Source: Asticcacaulis machinosus (GTDB taxonomy: Bacteria; Pseudomonadota; Alphaproteobacteria; Caulobacterales; Caulobacteraceae). Taken from it: 64,000 nucleotides of DNA. The DNA lies in the NCBI RefSeq assembly GCF_028550435.1, contig NZ_JAQQKV010000003.1, forward strand, positions 1 to 64,000, written 5' to 3'. The notes under the pieces were generated by a model that saw nothing but the letters and a program-made list of their open reading frames with translations, had not been told where the DNA came from and made no database searches. Shown here piece by piece: positions 15,215 to 24,460 of the stretch (within the stretch, counting starts at the first letter, position 1; each line of letters begins with the position of its first letter). A program made the position numbers and the translations under genes.

Positions 15215-17839
15215 ATGTTCAGCAATCTAACCACATTCACTTTCAAAGCCGCGGCTTTGGCAGGGGTATCACTTCTGGCGGTCAGCGCCACGGGCGCTCT
15301 GGCGGCGGATCCCGCGCCCGAACCGGCCGTCGCCGATGAAGACATCACCGAAGTCGTCATCTATGCGCCGATCCGCGATTCACAGATTGCGGCCCTGCGC
15401 GAACAACGCAATGCCGACAATCTGGTCAACATTATCGCGTCTGACACGGTGGGCCGCTTCCCGGATCAGAACTCCGCCGCCGCCCTGTCACGTTTGCCCG
15501 CCGTTGCCGTTCAGCGCGATCAGGGACAGGAACGCTACATTCAGGTGCGCGGCGCACCCAATCGCTGGACCAGCGTGTCGTTTGATGGCGTTACGGTAAT
15601 TGGTGTGGACGAGGGCGGTTCTTCGCGCGCTTTCCGTTTTGATGCCGTGCCGGCGGTGATCCTGCAATCTATCGCGGTTAATAAGTCCCTGACGCCCGAT
15701 CTGCCGGCTGAGGCGGTGGTGGCGCAGATCGACCTTAAAACCTATTCGCCGTTCCATAAAAACGGTTTTGACCTTCAGGGCGAACTCGGTCTGGGGGAAA
15801 TGGAACTGGGCGGCGGCCAGCAGCAGCAGGGCTCACTGCGCACCACCTGGTCGAACGGGACGTTTGGCGTCGTGGCAGGGGCATCGCATTACAGCCGCAA
15901 TCAGGTCACCGACAACCGTGAATTTGCCTATGATGCCAGAGGCCTGTCGAGCTTTGATGCGCGCAACTACCTGCTGCACCGTGAAAACAACGGGGCCTCG
16001 CTGGGGTTTGAGTGGCGCCCCGCCGAGGGCCACAAGTTGTTCCTGAAGACGGTCTATTCGGAATTCAAGGATGACGAAGAGCGTAACCACTATACGTTCC
16101 AACTGGCCAACGCCTTATCGGGTACGCGCACTGAAACGGGGGGCGATCTGGTGGGCGTGCCGGTGCGCTCAACGGCCGAATATGGCGAATACCGTACCCG
16201 CAATACCCTGACGACCCTTGGCGGTGACCACGAGTTTGGCGAAAACTGGAATCTTGACTGGCGCTTAAATGCCACCAAGATGGAAAACACCACCTACTTG
16301 CCGCTTTTGATGCAGCAGCAGGCCTCACCGCTTCAGCGCGTCTCCATGACCTATTCGCTGAGCGATCCGAACTTCCCGAACGTTTCACTCTTCAGGACAG
16401 CAGCCGGTACGACGGCAGGCACCTATGTGCGCGGTGCGGCTCTGACGGCACTTGATCAGTCGGCTTTCAGCATCAATATCGCCATTCCGATCACCTCCAA
16501 CATCAAGGCGGATAACTGGACGGCCAAGGCTGACCTGACGCATGAGTCCGGTGCATGGACCTACAAGACCGGCTTTCAGTACGACTCCCGCGACATCGAA
16601 GGTAACGTGATCGGTCAGCCGGTTGTGGTGCTGACGACGGGACTTCCGGCGGGTACGGATCTGAGGGCCGCGAACTATGTCTCGACCAAGGCCTGGTCCA
16701 CGGGCTTCCCGCTCGGCTTCACCATCAACTATCTCGATAACCAGCGCCTGCGCACGGATATGGAGGGGAAGCTTGCGGTGATGCAATCGCTGGGCCGGTA
16801 TAATCCTGCCAATAATATTGCCAAATCCGATATGTACAGCATCGCTGAGAAGCTGACTGCCGGTTACGGCATGGCCAAGGTTGAATTCAACACATGGCAA
16901 GTTGTGTTTGGCGCGCGTGTCGAAAACATGAAGCAAACCATTAAGGGCTTCACCAATGCCGCCGGTGTCATTACGCCGGTTGAAGTTGAAACCGACTACA
17001 CTGACTTTTTCCCCAGCGTGAACGCCAAGTTTGACCTCAATGAAAAGCTGGTCTTTCGCGGCTCGGCCCAGCGCGGCATCGCCCGCCCAAGCTTTGGGGC
17101 GGTGCGGGCCGGGGCCTCGATCAACGATACGGCCACACCGGGCACCATCACCGGTGGCAATCCTTATCTGGAGCCGGAATATACCTGGGGCGGGGACGCG
17201 TCGCTGGAATATTACCCCTCCACCGACAGCGTCCTGTCGGTCAGCGGCTTCTATCGCCATGTCGAAAACGTGCTTTATGACTCGCGCACCAAAATTACCG
17301 ATGACCGGTATGACGGTAATGGCATTGATCGCACAGGATATGATTTCACCTCCACCCTGAACGGCGACGAAGGCAAGCTCTACGGCCTTGAGTTCAACTA
17401 CCAGCAACGCTTTGCCATGCTGCCGTCGCCGTTTGACGGTTTGGGTTTCCAGGGCAATGTCGCGGTGCTGGATGGCGCGTTCGATACCGCCGCCCGTAAG
17501 GATGTGCCGTTCCCCGGCACGTCGGACACCATCGTCAATACCTCGATCTACTATGAAAAATACGGCCTGTCGGCCCGCCTGAGCTATCAGTGGCGCGATG
17601 ACTGGGCGGATACGCTGGGTGGTCTGGGCTTAGGTTCTGGCGGCGATGAATACCGTAAGGGCTATGAAAACCTCGATCTGACCCTGCGTTATGCGGTCAA
17701 TCCGAACCTGACGGTCTATGCCGACGCCTCGAACCTGACCGATGAAACCTACATCGCCTATGAGGGCGACCTCAGCCACCCCTCCGAAGTCGAACAGATT
17801 GGTCGCCGCTTCATGGCCGGTATCCGCTTCAATTTCTAA
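15215..17839 (+). CDS. TonB-dependent receptor without STN domain
   Basis: 874 aa. The signal peptide ends near residue 32 (ALAA-DP), followed directly by a TonB box (ITEVVIYAP, about 44-52) with no STN domain. The plug contains GRFPDQNSAAALSRLPAVAV and the barrel ends in GIRFNF with terminal Phe. The lack of STN fits its control by the divergent TetR-like gene and not by a sigma/FecR pair. It is followed 16 bp later by a secreted Cys-dependent phosphatase, so it probably imports a phosphorylated solute or the product of that enzyme. Confidence 0.92.
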   Translation: MFSNLTTFTFKAAALAGVSLLAVSATGALAADPAPEPAVADEDITEVVIYAPIRDSQIAALREQRNADNLVNIIASDTVGRFPDQNSAAALSRLPAVAVQRDQGQERYIQVRGAPNRWTSVSFDGVTVIGVDEGGSSRAFRFDAVPAVILQSIAVNKSLTPDLPAEAVVAQIDLKTYSPFHKNGFDLQGELGLGEMELGGGQQQQGSLRTTWSNGTFGVVAGASHYSRNQVTDNREFAYDARGLSSFDARNYLLHRENNGASLGFEWRPAEGHKLFLKTVYSEFKDDEERNHYTFQLANALSGTRTETGGDLVGVPVRSTAEYGEYRTRNTLTTLGGDHEFGENWNLDWRLNATKMENTTYLPLLMQQQASPLQRVSMTYSLSDPNFPNVSLFRTAAGTTAGTYVRGAALTALDQSAFSINIAIPITSNIKADNWTAKADLTHESGAWTYKTGFQYDSRDIEGNVIGQPVVVLTTGLPAGTDLRAANYVSTKAWSTGFPLGFTINYLDNQRLRTDMEGKLAVMQSLGRYNPANNIAKSDMYSIAEKLTAGYGMAKVEFNTWQVVFGARVENMKQTIKGFTNAAGVITPVEVETDYTDFFPSVNAKFDLNEKLVFRGSAQRGIARPSFGAVRAGASINDTATPGTITGGNPYLEPEYTWGGDASLEYYPSTDSVLSVSGFYRHVENVLYDSRTKITDDRYDGNGIDRTGYDFTSTLNGDEGKLYGLEFNYQQRFAMLPSPFDGLGFQGNVAVLDGAFDTAARKDVPFPGTSDTIVNTSIYYEKYGLSARLSYQWRDDWADTLGGLGLGSGGDEYRKGYENLDLTLRYAVNPNLTVYADASNLTDETYIAYEGDLSHPSEVEQIGRRFMAGIRFNF

Positions 17840-17855
17840 AACAAGGAAATAAAAT

Positions 17856-18713
17856 ATGACTCTTTTGAAATCAGTCGCCTTGGCCGCCCTCCTGATGGGG
17901 ACTGTGGCCGGGCAGGCTTTCGCTCTGTCGCCGGCCCCTTCCGTTGCCACCAACCGCGTGGTCGGCATTGATGGCGCCAACAACTTCCGTGACATCGGCG
18001 GCTACAAAACCAGCGATGGCCGCGAAGTGAAGTGGGGCATCATCTACCGCTCTGCCGCCATGAACAAGATCACCCCCACAGGCTTTGATCAGCTCCGGGC
18101 GCTCGGTATCAAGACCAATGTCGATTTCCGCGCCACGCAGGAACGCCAGTCGACCCCGATGGTCTGGCCCGCCGACATGAAGGTTACGGTCTATTCGCAG
18201 GACTACGACATGGACATGACCCCGTTCATGGCCTTCTTCCGGCAGAAAGATGTGACGGCCGAGCAGACCAAGGCGATGATGGCGACCTTTTACCGTGACG
18301 CACCGTTCAAGTTCGCCGGTCAGTATAAGCGTATGTTGCGCCTGATTATCGACGGTCAGACGCCGATGATCTATAATTGCTCTGCGGGTAAGGATCGCAC
18401 CGGTGTGGCGACCGCACTCATCCTGACCCTGTTGAGCGTTCCGCGTGAGACGGTGATCGAGGATTACCTGCTGTCGAACCAGTATTATAAGCCGGAAATG
18501 CCTAAGGCGGGCGATAAGCCGGATCCAATGTATGCGGCCTTCAGCCGTCTGCCGCCGGAAGTGGTTCAGGCCCTGATGGGCGTTGACCGCACCTACCTTG
18601 AAGCCGCGTTTGCCGAGATCGAGGCCCGCGGTGGCTGGGAACGCTATGTGCGCGAAGACCTAGGCCTTACGGCAGCCGATGAAGCCAAGCTGAAAACGCT
18701 GTTGCTGAAATAA
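17856..18713 (+). CDS. Secreted tyrosine/inositol-type Cys phosphatase
   Basis: 285 aa with a signal peptide (MTLLKSVALAALLMGTVAG, cut near QAFA, about residue 23). It shows the Y_phosphatase3-type N-terminal NNFRDIGGY motif (about 45-53) and the CX5R signature in NCSAGKDRTG (about 174-183) carrying the catalytic Cys and Arg. Such proteins hydrolyse phosphotyrosine, phosphoinositides or inositol phosphates. An extracytoplasmic location argues for nutrient scavenging. The AAGGAAAT ribosome site lies in the 16-bp gap after the TBDR, so they form one operon ending at the terminator at 18735. Confidence 0.88.
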   Translation: MTLLKSVALAALLMGTVAGQAFALSPAPSVATNRVVGIDGANNFRDIGGYKTSDGREVKWGIIYRSAAMNKITPTGFDQLRALGIKTNVDFRATQERQSTPMVWPADMKVTVYSQDYDMDMTPFMAFFRQKDVTAEQTKAMMATFYRDAPFKFAGQYKRMLRLIIDGQTPMIYNCSAGKDRTGVATALILTLLSVPRETVIEDYLLSNQYYKPEMPKAGDKPDPMYAAFSRLPPEVVQALMGVDRTYLEAAFAEIEARGGWERYVREDLGLTAADEAKLKTLLLK

Positions 18714-18734
18714 AAGTCTAACCACGCCTGATGG

Positions 18735-18767
18735 AAAAACCGGCCCTGACAGGGGCCGGTTTTTTTG
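18735..18767 (+). terminator. Rho-independent terminator of the TBDR/phosphatase operon
   Basis: A stem with arms AACCGGCCC/GGGCCGGTT around TGACA is flanked by A and T runs, 20 nt after the phosphatase stop. It rules out starting the next gene before this point. Confidence 0.9.
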
Positions 18768-18815
18768 TCTTCAGGGGGCAAGTCGCCATTATGTTGGCGC
18801 TCAGCCTATGCCAAA

Positions 18816-18835
18816 CTGTCACAAAGGTCTGTTAT
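18816..18835 (+). promoter_or_regulatory. Pair of CTGTYAY half sites before the sigma gene
   Basis: CTGTCAC (18816-18822) and CTGTTAT (18829-18835) resemble Pho-box half sites, but the spacer is 6 bp and not 4, so PhoB binding is doubtful. They lie 9 bp before the predicted start at 18845. Confidence 0.3.
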
Positions 18836-18844
18836 GGCCGCCGC

Positions 18845-19366
18845 ATGGCGGATACCTGTGCAATGACGATGGCTTATGGCGGCGGCAGTTTCGATGCCCT
18901 GTCCCGTCGTCTGCGCACCCCGCTGATGCAGTTCTTTATGCGCCGCACAGGCTCGCAGGCGGATGCCGAGGAACTGGTGCAGGAGTTGTTTTTACGCCTG
19001 CTGCGCCGCAAGGATCTGTTCAGCCTGCAAAATCTGGACGGTTATGTATTTGAAACCGCCTCGAACCTGATCCGCGATAAGGTGCGGCGCGATACGGCGC
19101 GCTCAACCGACCGCCACGATGATGTCAGCGATCTGGATATCGCCACGGACGCGCCGTCAGCCGAGCAGGGCCTTGAGTCGCGGCAACGGCTGAACCGGAT
19201 GCTGGCGGCTCTGGATTCCTTGCCCGCGCGTGCGCAAACCATAGTTATCCTGCGCCGGTTTGAGGATATGAGCTATGCTCAGATCGCCAGGCGGCTTGGG
19301 ATATCGATCAGCGCCGTCGAAAAACATATGGTCAGGGCGATGGACGCCCTTAAGCAAATCGACTAA
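18845..19366 (+). CDS. ECF sigma factor, FecI-like
   Basis: 173 aa from the ATG at 18845. The open frame extends to 18731 but runs through the terminator hairpin, so the later start is preferred; ATG 18863 is an alternative. Region 2 (ADAEELVQELFLRLLRR) and region 4 (YAQIARRLGISISAVEKHMVRAM) are clear. It is 12 bp upstream of a FecR gene and then a TBDR and phoD, which it should control through surface signalling. Confidence 0.9.
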   Translation: MADTCAMTMAYGGGSFDALSRRLRTPLMQFFMRRTGSQADAEELVQELFLRLLRRKDLFSLQNLDGYVFETASNLIRDKVRRDTARSTDRHDDVSDLDIATDAPSAEQGLESRQRLNRMLAALDSLPARAQTIVILRRFEDMSYAQIARRLGISISAVEKHMVRAMDALKQID

Positions 19367-19378
19367 TCACAGGGCGTT

Positions 19379-20335
19379 ATGGATATACCTAAAACCGCTG
19401 ACGAATGGTTCGTCCGCCTGCATTCAGGCCATCCGGTTTCCCCGCAGGACGAGGCCGATCTGCGCGCGTGGCTGGCGCAAAATCCTGACCATGAGGCTCA
19501 GTTGCGTCAGTGCGAGGCCCGCTGGGCGCAACTGTCAGCGCTGTCGCAGTCACCAGAAATTCAGGCGCGGCGGGCGCGGGCATTGCGCGAGACGTCGCCT
19601 AAGACTGTGGACATGGGGCGGCGCGGTCTGTTTAAAATGGCCGGTGGCGGGATCGCCGCCGCCCTTGTGCTGGGCACCGGCTGGACCGTCCTGACGCCGG
19701 GCGGGGCGCAGGCGGCTTATGTCACGGCCGCGGGTGAGCGACTGACGACCCAACTGCCGGACGGGTCGGAACTGACGCTGGCGCCCTTGAGCGAAGCGCG
19801 GGTTAGGTTCACCGGCGGCAAGCGCGAGGTAAATCTGCTGGCGGGTCAGGCGTTCATTACGGCGGTGCGTAAAGGTGCGCCGTTGTCAGTGACGGCGGGT
19901 AACTGCACGGTTGAGGGGGCGGGCTGCCAGTTTCAGGTAACGCTGACCGCAGGCCGTGCCGATGTGATCATCGCCGACGGTGGCGCTACGGTCAGGTCTT
20001 CGGACGGCCGGGTGCGCAAGCTGTGGTCGGGGCAGACACTGGCCAATGCCGGGGCCGCTGCCTCACGGGTCGGGGCCGCAGATGTCCGCACACAAACCGA
20101 ATGGCGGCATGGGCGGCTGGTGTTCCGCGATCAGCCTTTGTCCGAAGTGGTGGCCGATTTTAACCGCTATTCTTCTGATCAGTTTGTGATTGAGGATGCG
20201 CAACTGGCCGGACTGCGGTTGTCGGGCTCATTTCGCTATGACGGGGTCGAAGATTTTCCGGCCGCACTTGAAACCGTTCTTGGGCTTGAGGTTACCACAA
20301 ACGGGCCGCACCGCTGGGCCATCCGTAAGGGCTGA
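19379..20335 (+). CDS. FecR-type signal transducer
   Basis: 318 aa. Order: N-terminal cytoplasmic domain (ADEWFVRLHSGHPVSPQDEADLRAWL), a hydrophobic segment at about 83-105, the FecR core (LPDGSELTLAPLSEARVRF; KREVNLLAGQAFITA) and a C-terminal STN-like module (PLSEVVADFNRYSSDQFVI). The pair sits on the receptor's upstream side in the same direction, as in classical fec systems. It should hold or activate the sigma factor at 18845 depending on occupancy of the receptor at 20443. Confidence 0.92.
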   Translation: MDIPKTADEWFVRLHSGHPVSPQDEADLRAWLAQNPDHEAQLRQCEARWAQLSALSQSPEIQARRARALRETSPKTVDMGRRGLFKMAGGGIAAALVLGTGWTVLTPGGAQAAYVTAAGERLTTQLPDGSELTLAPLSEARVRFTGGKREVNLLAGQAFITAVRKGAPLSVTAGNCTVEGAGCQFQVTLTAGRADVIIADGGATVRSSDGRVRKLWSGQTLANAGAAASRVGAADVRTQTEWRHGRLVFRDQPLSEVVADFNRYSSDQFVIEDAQLAGLRLSGSFRYDGVEDFPAALETVLGLEVTTNGPHRWAIRKG

Positions 20336-20442
20336 AACCTCAGCCGGAAATATGAAATTTTTGCGACGGAGTGAGGATTGGTTAATCGGGTGCGTTCCTG
20401 AAGTTGGGCCGGGTTGATTGCCCTGTATCAGGAAAGACCACG

Positions 20443-22923
20443 ATGACTTCTAACCGTTTCAAGCCATTTCTCATGACGTTCTGTGCGGCTGCCGCGTGCA
20501 TGGTGGCGCCGCTGTCTATGGCGCAGGCGCAAACTCCGGTCGCGTTCGCCATTCAGGATCAGCCCCTTGATCAGGCCCTCATCGAATTCGCCCGCGTCGC
20601 CAATGTGCAGGTTCTGTTTACGCCGGATATGGTGCGCGGTAAGCGCGCTAACCGGGTCAGCGGCACCTTGCCGGCCGACAAGGCTCTGAACGCCCTGCTT
20701 AACGGCACCGGCGTCGGTATCAAAAGCGTCAGCGCCGATGGCCGCACCTTCTCGCTGGGGGCCACCGCGGTCGCCGAAGAAGAACCTGAACTGGTAGTCG
20801 TCACGGCGCTTAAGCGCTCATCCGCCATCGCCAGGGTTCCGGCGGCGGTGGTCGCGATGAATGCCAGTGAAATTCGCGAACGCGGCATCAATGGCGCGGA
20901 CGGTCTGGTTGACGAAGTGCCGGGTGTTTCCATCAACTATTCGACCGGCGGCACGGGCTATGGCCTTTTGAGCATCCGCGGCATCGGCGGGGCCGACGAC
21001 TATAAGCCCAATGGCTCGCCGTCAGTGGCCCTGCATGTCGATGGCATCTACCAGACCTCGAACGCCTATGTCGGCATGCCGTTGTTTGACCTTGACCGGA
21101 TTGAGGTTCTGAAAGGCCCGCAAGGCACGCTCTATGGCCGTAACACGACCGCAGGCGTTATCAATGCCATCACCAAAGGCCCGTCGGAAGGCTTTGACGG
21201 CTATGCCGATGTCCGCGCCGGTAACTATGACTATACCCGCTTTGAAACGGCCTTCGGCGGTAAGGTCAGCGAAAACTTCGGCGTGCGTTTAGCTGTCATG
21301 GCTGAAAACGGCGGCGGCTTCATGGACGGCGAAGGGGCGGGCACCCTGGCCGGTTTTCGCCCCAGCGTAGGTGGCGTGGTGCAGACACAAGTGCCTGCAG
21401 TCACCGATCCGGGCAAGCGCGAAGGCTTTGGCGATAAGGATATGGTTGCCGCCCGCGCCACCTTTTCGTTTGATTTCGCGCCTGAGACCAATCTGACACT
21501 CAAAACCTTCGCCAGCCGTGACCGCGGTGACAGCCGTCAGTATGACCGTCTGGCCCGCGCTCAGGACAATACTCAGTTCAATGCCGGTGAAAACGCCGAT
21601 CCCTATAGCTTCTATTCGCAGAAATACTTTACCCACGCCTATGATATCCGCGGCCTGTCGGGCACCCTGACGCACCGCCTGAAGGACAATCTCAACCTGA
21701 CCGTGGTCGGCGGCGTGCAATCGACCGACCGCACTGACGGCGGCAATGGCGATGGCTCACCCTATCCCGGCTATGAGTACGCCTTTGATGAAACCCTGTC
21801 TCAGGCCTCACTGGAAATGCGCCTGAGCGACGATAACGGCGGTAAGTTCGACTGGATTTTGGGCGCGTTTTACCTAAGCGACTCGGCTGATTTTGACTCG
21901 ACCTGGACCAGCTTTACCGTGCGCTCAGTCTACGACAACAATCACGAGCAGCGCCGTAACTCCTTCGCGCTGTTTGGTCAGGGCGATTACAATGTCACCG
22001 ATAAACTGCGCTTGTCGGCAGGTCTGCGCTACACCCGCGACACAGTCGATTACAAGGGCCAGAACATCGACCATAATCCGTGGGGCATCTCGATCTACAA
22101 CACGACCTTTGCCACGGTCAGCGGCTTTAGCTGGGACCGGAATTTTGAGGACGACAACCTGTCGGGGCGTCTGACAGCGCAATATTTCATCAGCGACAGC
22201 CTCAATGTGTTCGCCTCGGCCTCAACCGGCTATCGCGGCGGCGGATTTGACGGCACCTCGATCATGACGCTGGAAGAAACCCTGCCGTTTGATTCAGAAA
22301 CCGTGACCGCCTATGAGGCCGGTGCGCGCTGGTACAAAGGCCGCTTCCGCGCTTCGGCAGATGTCTTTGCCTACAGCTTCAAGAACCTTCAGGCGACGAC
22401 CCGTCTGGCCAATGACACCAATGGCCGCACCAACGTGGGTAAGGCCGAAACGTCGGGCATCGATCTGGCGGTCGGGGCGCGTCTGTTTAACGGTGAGACC
22501 CAAAAGCTGGATCTTGACCTGTCGGCGGCCTTCCTGGAGTCGGAAATCACCGAGTACCAGTCGCGCCGTGCGGCGGATGTGACGGCCACCGTTGGCGATC
22601 CTTTGCCGGGCGCACCGGATGTGACGGCGAACCTAAGCCTGACGCATCGGGTGGCCTTCAGCGGCGGCTGGGATCTGACCTCACGTCTGACGGTGGCGCA
22701 TCACGGCGAAGAGTCCAATCGCCTGAACGCTCTGCCCAATAACACGGCGGAAGCCTATACCCTGACCAATCTCCATATTGATCTGGCCTCACCGGCATCA
22801 TGGTCAGTCTATGCCTATGGTAAGAACGTCACGGATGAGGTCTATTTCCCGGAGAAGAACGGGGCCTCGCGTCTGGTGGGCGCGCCGGCGACCTATGGCC
22901 TGGGGCTGCGCTACAGCTTCTAG
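20443..22923 (+). CDS. TonB-dependent receptor with STN domain
   Basis: 826 aa from the ATG at 20443, which has AGGAAA upstream; a longer TTG-started frame begins at 20404. Order: signal peptide (to about 30), STN domain (34-106), TonB box (EPELVVVTA, about 114-122), plug (VDEVPGVSINYSTGG; LKGPQGTLYGRNTTAGVINAI) and barrel ending in GLRYSF. The plug and barrel resemble classical iron/cobalamin-type receptors more than the large Caulobacter type, so it differs from the other five in the window. PhoD follows 73 bp later, suggesting a phosphorus-containing ligand. Confidence 0.92.
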   Translation: MTSNRFKPFLMTFCAAAACMVAPLSMAQAQTPVAFAIQDQPLDQALIEFARVANVQVLFTPDMVRGKRANRVSGTLPADKALNALLNGTGVGIKSVSADGRTFSLGATAVAEEEPELVVVTALKRSSAIARVPAAVVAMNASEIRERGINGADGLVDEVPGVSINYSTGGTGYGLLSIRGIGGADDYKPNGSPSVALHVDGIYQTSNAYVGMPLFDLDRIEVLKGPQGTLYGRNTTAGVINAITKGPSEGFDGYADVRAGNYDYTRFETAFGGKVSENFGVRLAVMAENGGGFMDGEGAGTLAGFRPSVGGVVQTQVPAVTDPGKREGFGDKDMVAARATFSFDFAPETNLTLKTFASRDRGDSRQYDRLARAQDNTQFNAGENADPYSFYSQKYFTHAYDIRGLSGTLTHRLKDNLNLTVVGGVQSTDRTDGGNGDGSPYPGYEYAFDETLSQASLEMRLSDDNGGKFDWILGAFYLSDSADFDSTWTSFTVRSVYDNNHEQRRNSFALFGQGDYNVTDKLRLSAGLRYTRDTVDYKGQNIDHNPWGISIYNTTFATVSGFSWDRNFEDDNLSGRLTAQYFISDSLNVFASASTGYRGGGFDGTSIMTLEETLPFDSETVTAYEAGARWYKGRFRASADVFAYSFKNLQATTRLANDTNGRTNVGKAETSGIDLAVGARLFNGETQKLDLDLSAAFLESEITEYQSRRAADVTATVGDPLPGAPDVTANLSLTHRVAFSGGWDLTSRLTVAHHGEESNRLNALPNNTAEAYTLTNLHIDLASPASWSVYAYGKNVTDEVYFPEKNGASRLVGAPATYGLGLRYSF

Positions 22924-22946
22924 TCCAAGGGTAATGTTGCATAACG

Positions 22947-22971
22947 GCGTCCCCTCCTGACGGAGGGGGCG
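22947..22971 (+). other. GC-rich intercistronic hairpin before phoD
   Basis: Arms GCG-CCCCTCC/GGAGGGG-CGC (one mismatch each side) enclose a TGAC loop, with no T tract. It lies between the TBDR stop and the phoD start and probably stabilises or punctuates the mRNA. It is positioned like the hairpin at 9101. Confidence 0.6.
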
Positions 22972-22996
22972 CCATCACTGTTTTCAGGAGAGGCTC

Positions 22997-24409
22997 ATGT
23001 CTGTGGATCGCCGTACCGTTATTGCGAGCGGACTGTTTGCCGTGTCACCTTTGAATGCACTGGCGCAGTCCAATGTGCACTGGGACGGCATTCCGCGTCT
23101 GATGCAGGGGCCGGTGCTGGGGTGGTGCTCTGGCACAGAAGCTACGGTCTGGACGCGCGCCAGCGGCGCCTGTGCCGTGTCGATCCAGTACGACAAAGAC
23201 CCGCGTTTTTCGGCGGCAAAGACGACCCCCGCCCTGACCGCAAACGTCGATGATGACTTCACACAGGTGCATCGTCTTACCGGCCTGACACCCGGTGAAA
23301 CCTATGCCTACCGCGTGCTGATCAATGGCAAACCCAACCCCGATGAGGTGGGATTTGAGCCGCATCGCCTGCGTACCGCGTCCTCAGAGCCCGCGCGGTT
23401 TCGGATGGCCTTTGGCTCATGTGCCCGTCGCGCCCGCTATCCGGTGCAGCCGATCTGGAAGGCAGTGGAACAGGCGCAGCCGGATCTGTTTATCTGGGCG
23501 GGCGATGCGGTCTATGCCGACAGTCCCGATCCATCGGTGGTGGCCGAAGAATACCGCCGTCAGCGCGATCTGCCTGAAATCCGATCGTTTATGGCTTCGG
23601 TACCGCAACTGGCGATCTGGGATGATCACGACTATGGCCTGAACGACCATGATCGCCGCCATCCGCACAAGGACGGTGCGCTTAAGATGTTTAAGCAATA
23701 CTGGCCCAATCCGGCGGCGGGCCTGACCGGCGTGCCGGGGACGTTTTTCAAGCATGGCTACGGCGGCGTCGATTTCTTTTTTCTTGATGTGCGCTATAAC
23801 CGCGACCCTAATATGGACCCGGACACACCGCAGAAAACCATGCTGGGTAAGGCGCAGTTCGATTGGTTGCTGGCGGGTTTGCGCGCCTCCAAAGCGCCAT
23901 TCAAGGTGCTGGTTTCGGGTTCAGGTTGGACGGACTCAAAGGCAGTAGGGGCGGATTCGTGGGCCTCATTTACCCATGAACGTGACCGCCTGTTTGGCCT
24001 GATCATGAAGGAAAATATCACCGGCGTTATCCTTTTGTCCGGCGATACCCATTTCGGTGAGATGAACTGCCTGCCGTGGTCAGATAAGGGCGGTTATGAC
24101 CTTTATGAATTCGTAAGCTCACCTCTGGCGCAGGACACCGAAGACCTGTTTTTAGATTACCGGCCCGTTTTGCGCGTGCGGCAGGCTTACCCTAAGGATG
24201 TCAATTTCGGTGTGGTTGATTTTGACCTGTCAAAGCCCGATCCAACGGTGACCTTTGACCTGAGGGACGAAGGCGGGCAGTCGGTGTGGGCGCCTGTGAC
24301 CGTGCGGGCCTCAGACCTCAGACCGGGGCAGACCTCATGGCCTGAAAAACTGGATAAGGTATCTCAGTCGCGCTGGCAGCGGTTTGTCACCACAGGGCGA
24401 TATTATTGA
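22997..24409 (+). CDS. phoD: PhoD-type alkaline phosphatase/phosphodiesterase, Tat-exported
   Basis: 470 aa. The leader has a twin Arg (DRRTVIASG) and ends near residue 23; PhoD enzymes are known Tat substrates. An N-terminal beta domain (about 35-130) precedes the metallophosphatase domain with FGSC (Cys142, a metal ligand in PhoD), WAGDAVYAD (Asp170), WDDHDYG (208-214) and SGDTHFGE near 349. It cleaves phosphomono- and diesters in the periplasm. AGGAG lies just before the ATG. It is the third distinct phosphatase class coupled to a TBDR in this region. Confidence 0.93.
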   Translation: MSVDRRTVIASGLFAVSPLNALAQSNVHWDGIPRLMQGPVLGWCSGTEATVWTRASGACAVSIQYDKDPRFSAAKTTPALTANVDDDFTQVHRLTGLTPGETYAYRVLINGKPNPDEVGFEPHRLRTASSEPARFRMAFGSCARRARYPVQPIWKAVEQAQPDLFIWAGDAVYADSPDPSVVAEEYRRQRDLPEIRSFMASVPQLAIWDDHDYGLNDHDRRHPHKDGALKMFKQYWPNPAAGLTGVPGTFFKHGYGGVDFFFLDVRYNRDPNMDPDTPQKTMLGKAQFDWLLAGLRASKAPFKVLVSGSGWTDSKAVGADSWASFTHERDRLFGLIMKENITGVILLSGDTHFGEMNCLPWSDKGGYDLYEFVSSPLAQDTEDLFLDYRPVLRVRQAYPKDVNFGVVDFDLSKPDPTVTFDLRDEGGQSVWAPVTVRASDLRPGQTSWPEKLDKVSQSRWQRFVTTGRYY

Positions 24410-24460
24410 TCCCGTGGTGATGAACTTGCCAGAACGGTGATAAAGGCCTAGTTTAGTGAC

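Noticed and set aside
16385-17407. 340-aa minus-strand frame opposite the TBDR at 15215
   Set aside because: Antisense shadow of a barrel-coding region, without ribosome site or recognisable fold.
20344-20349. GGAAAT resembling the E. coli fecA -35 element
   Set aside because: A single 6-mer with no matching motif before the other two sigma-linked receptors.
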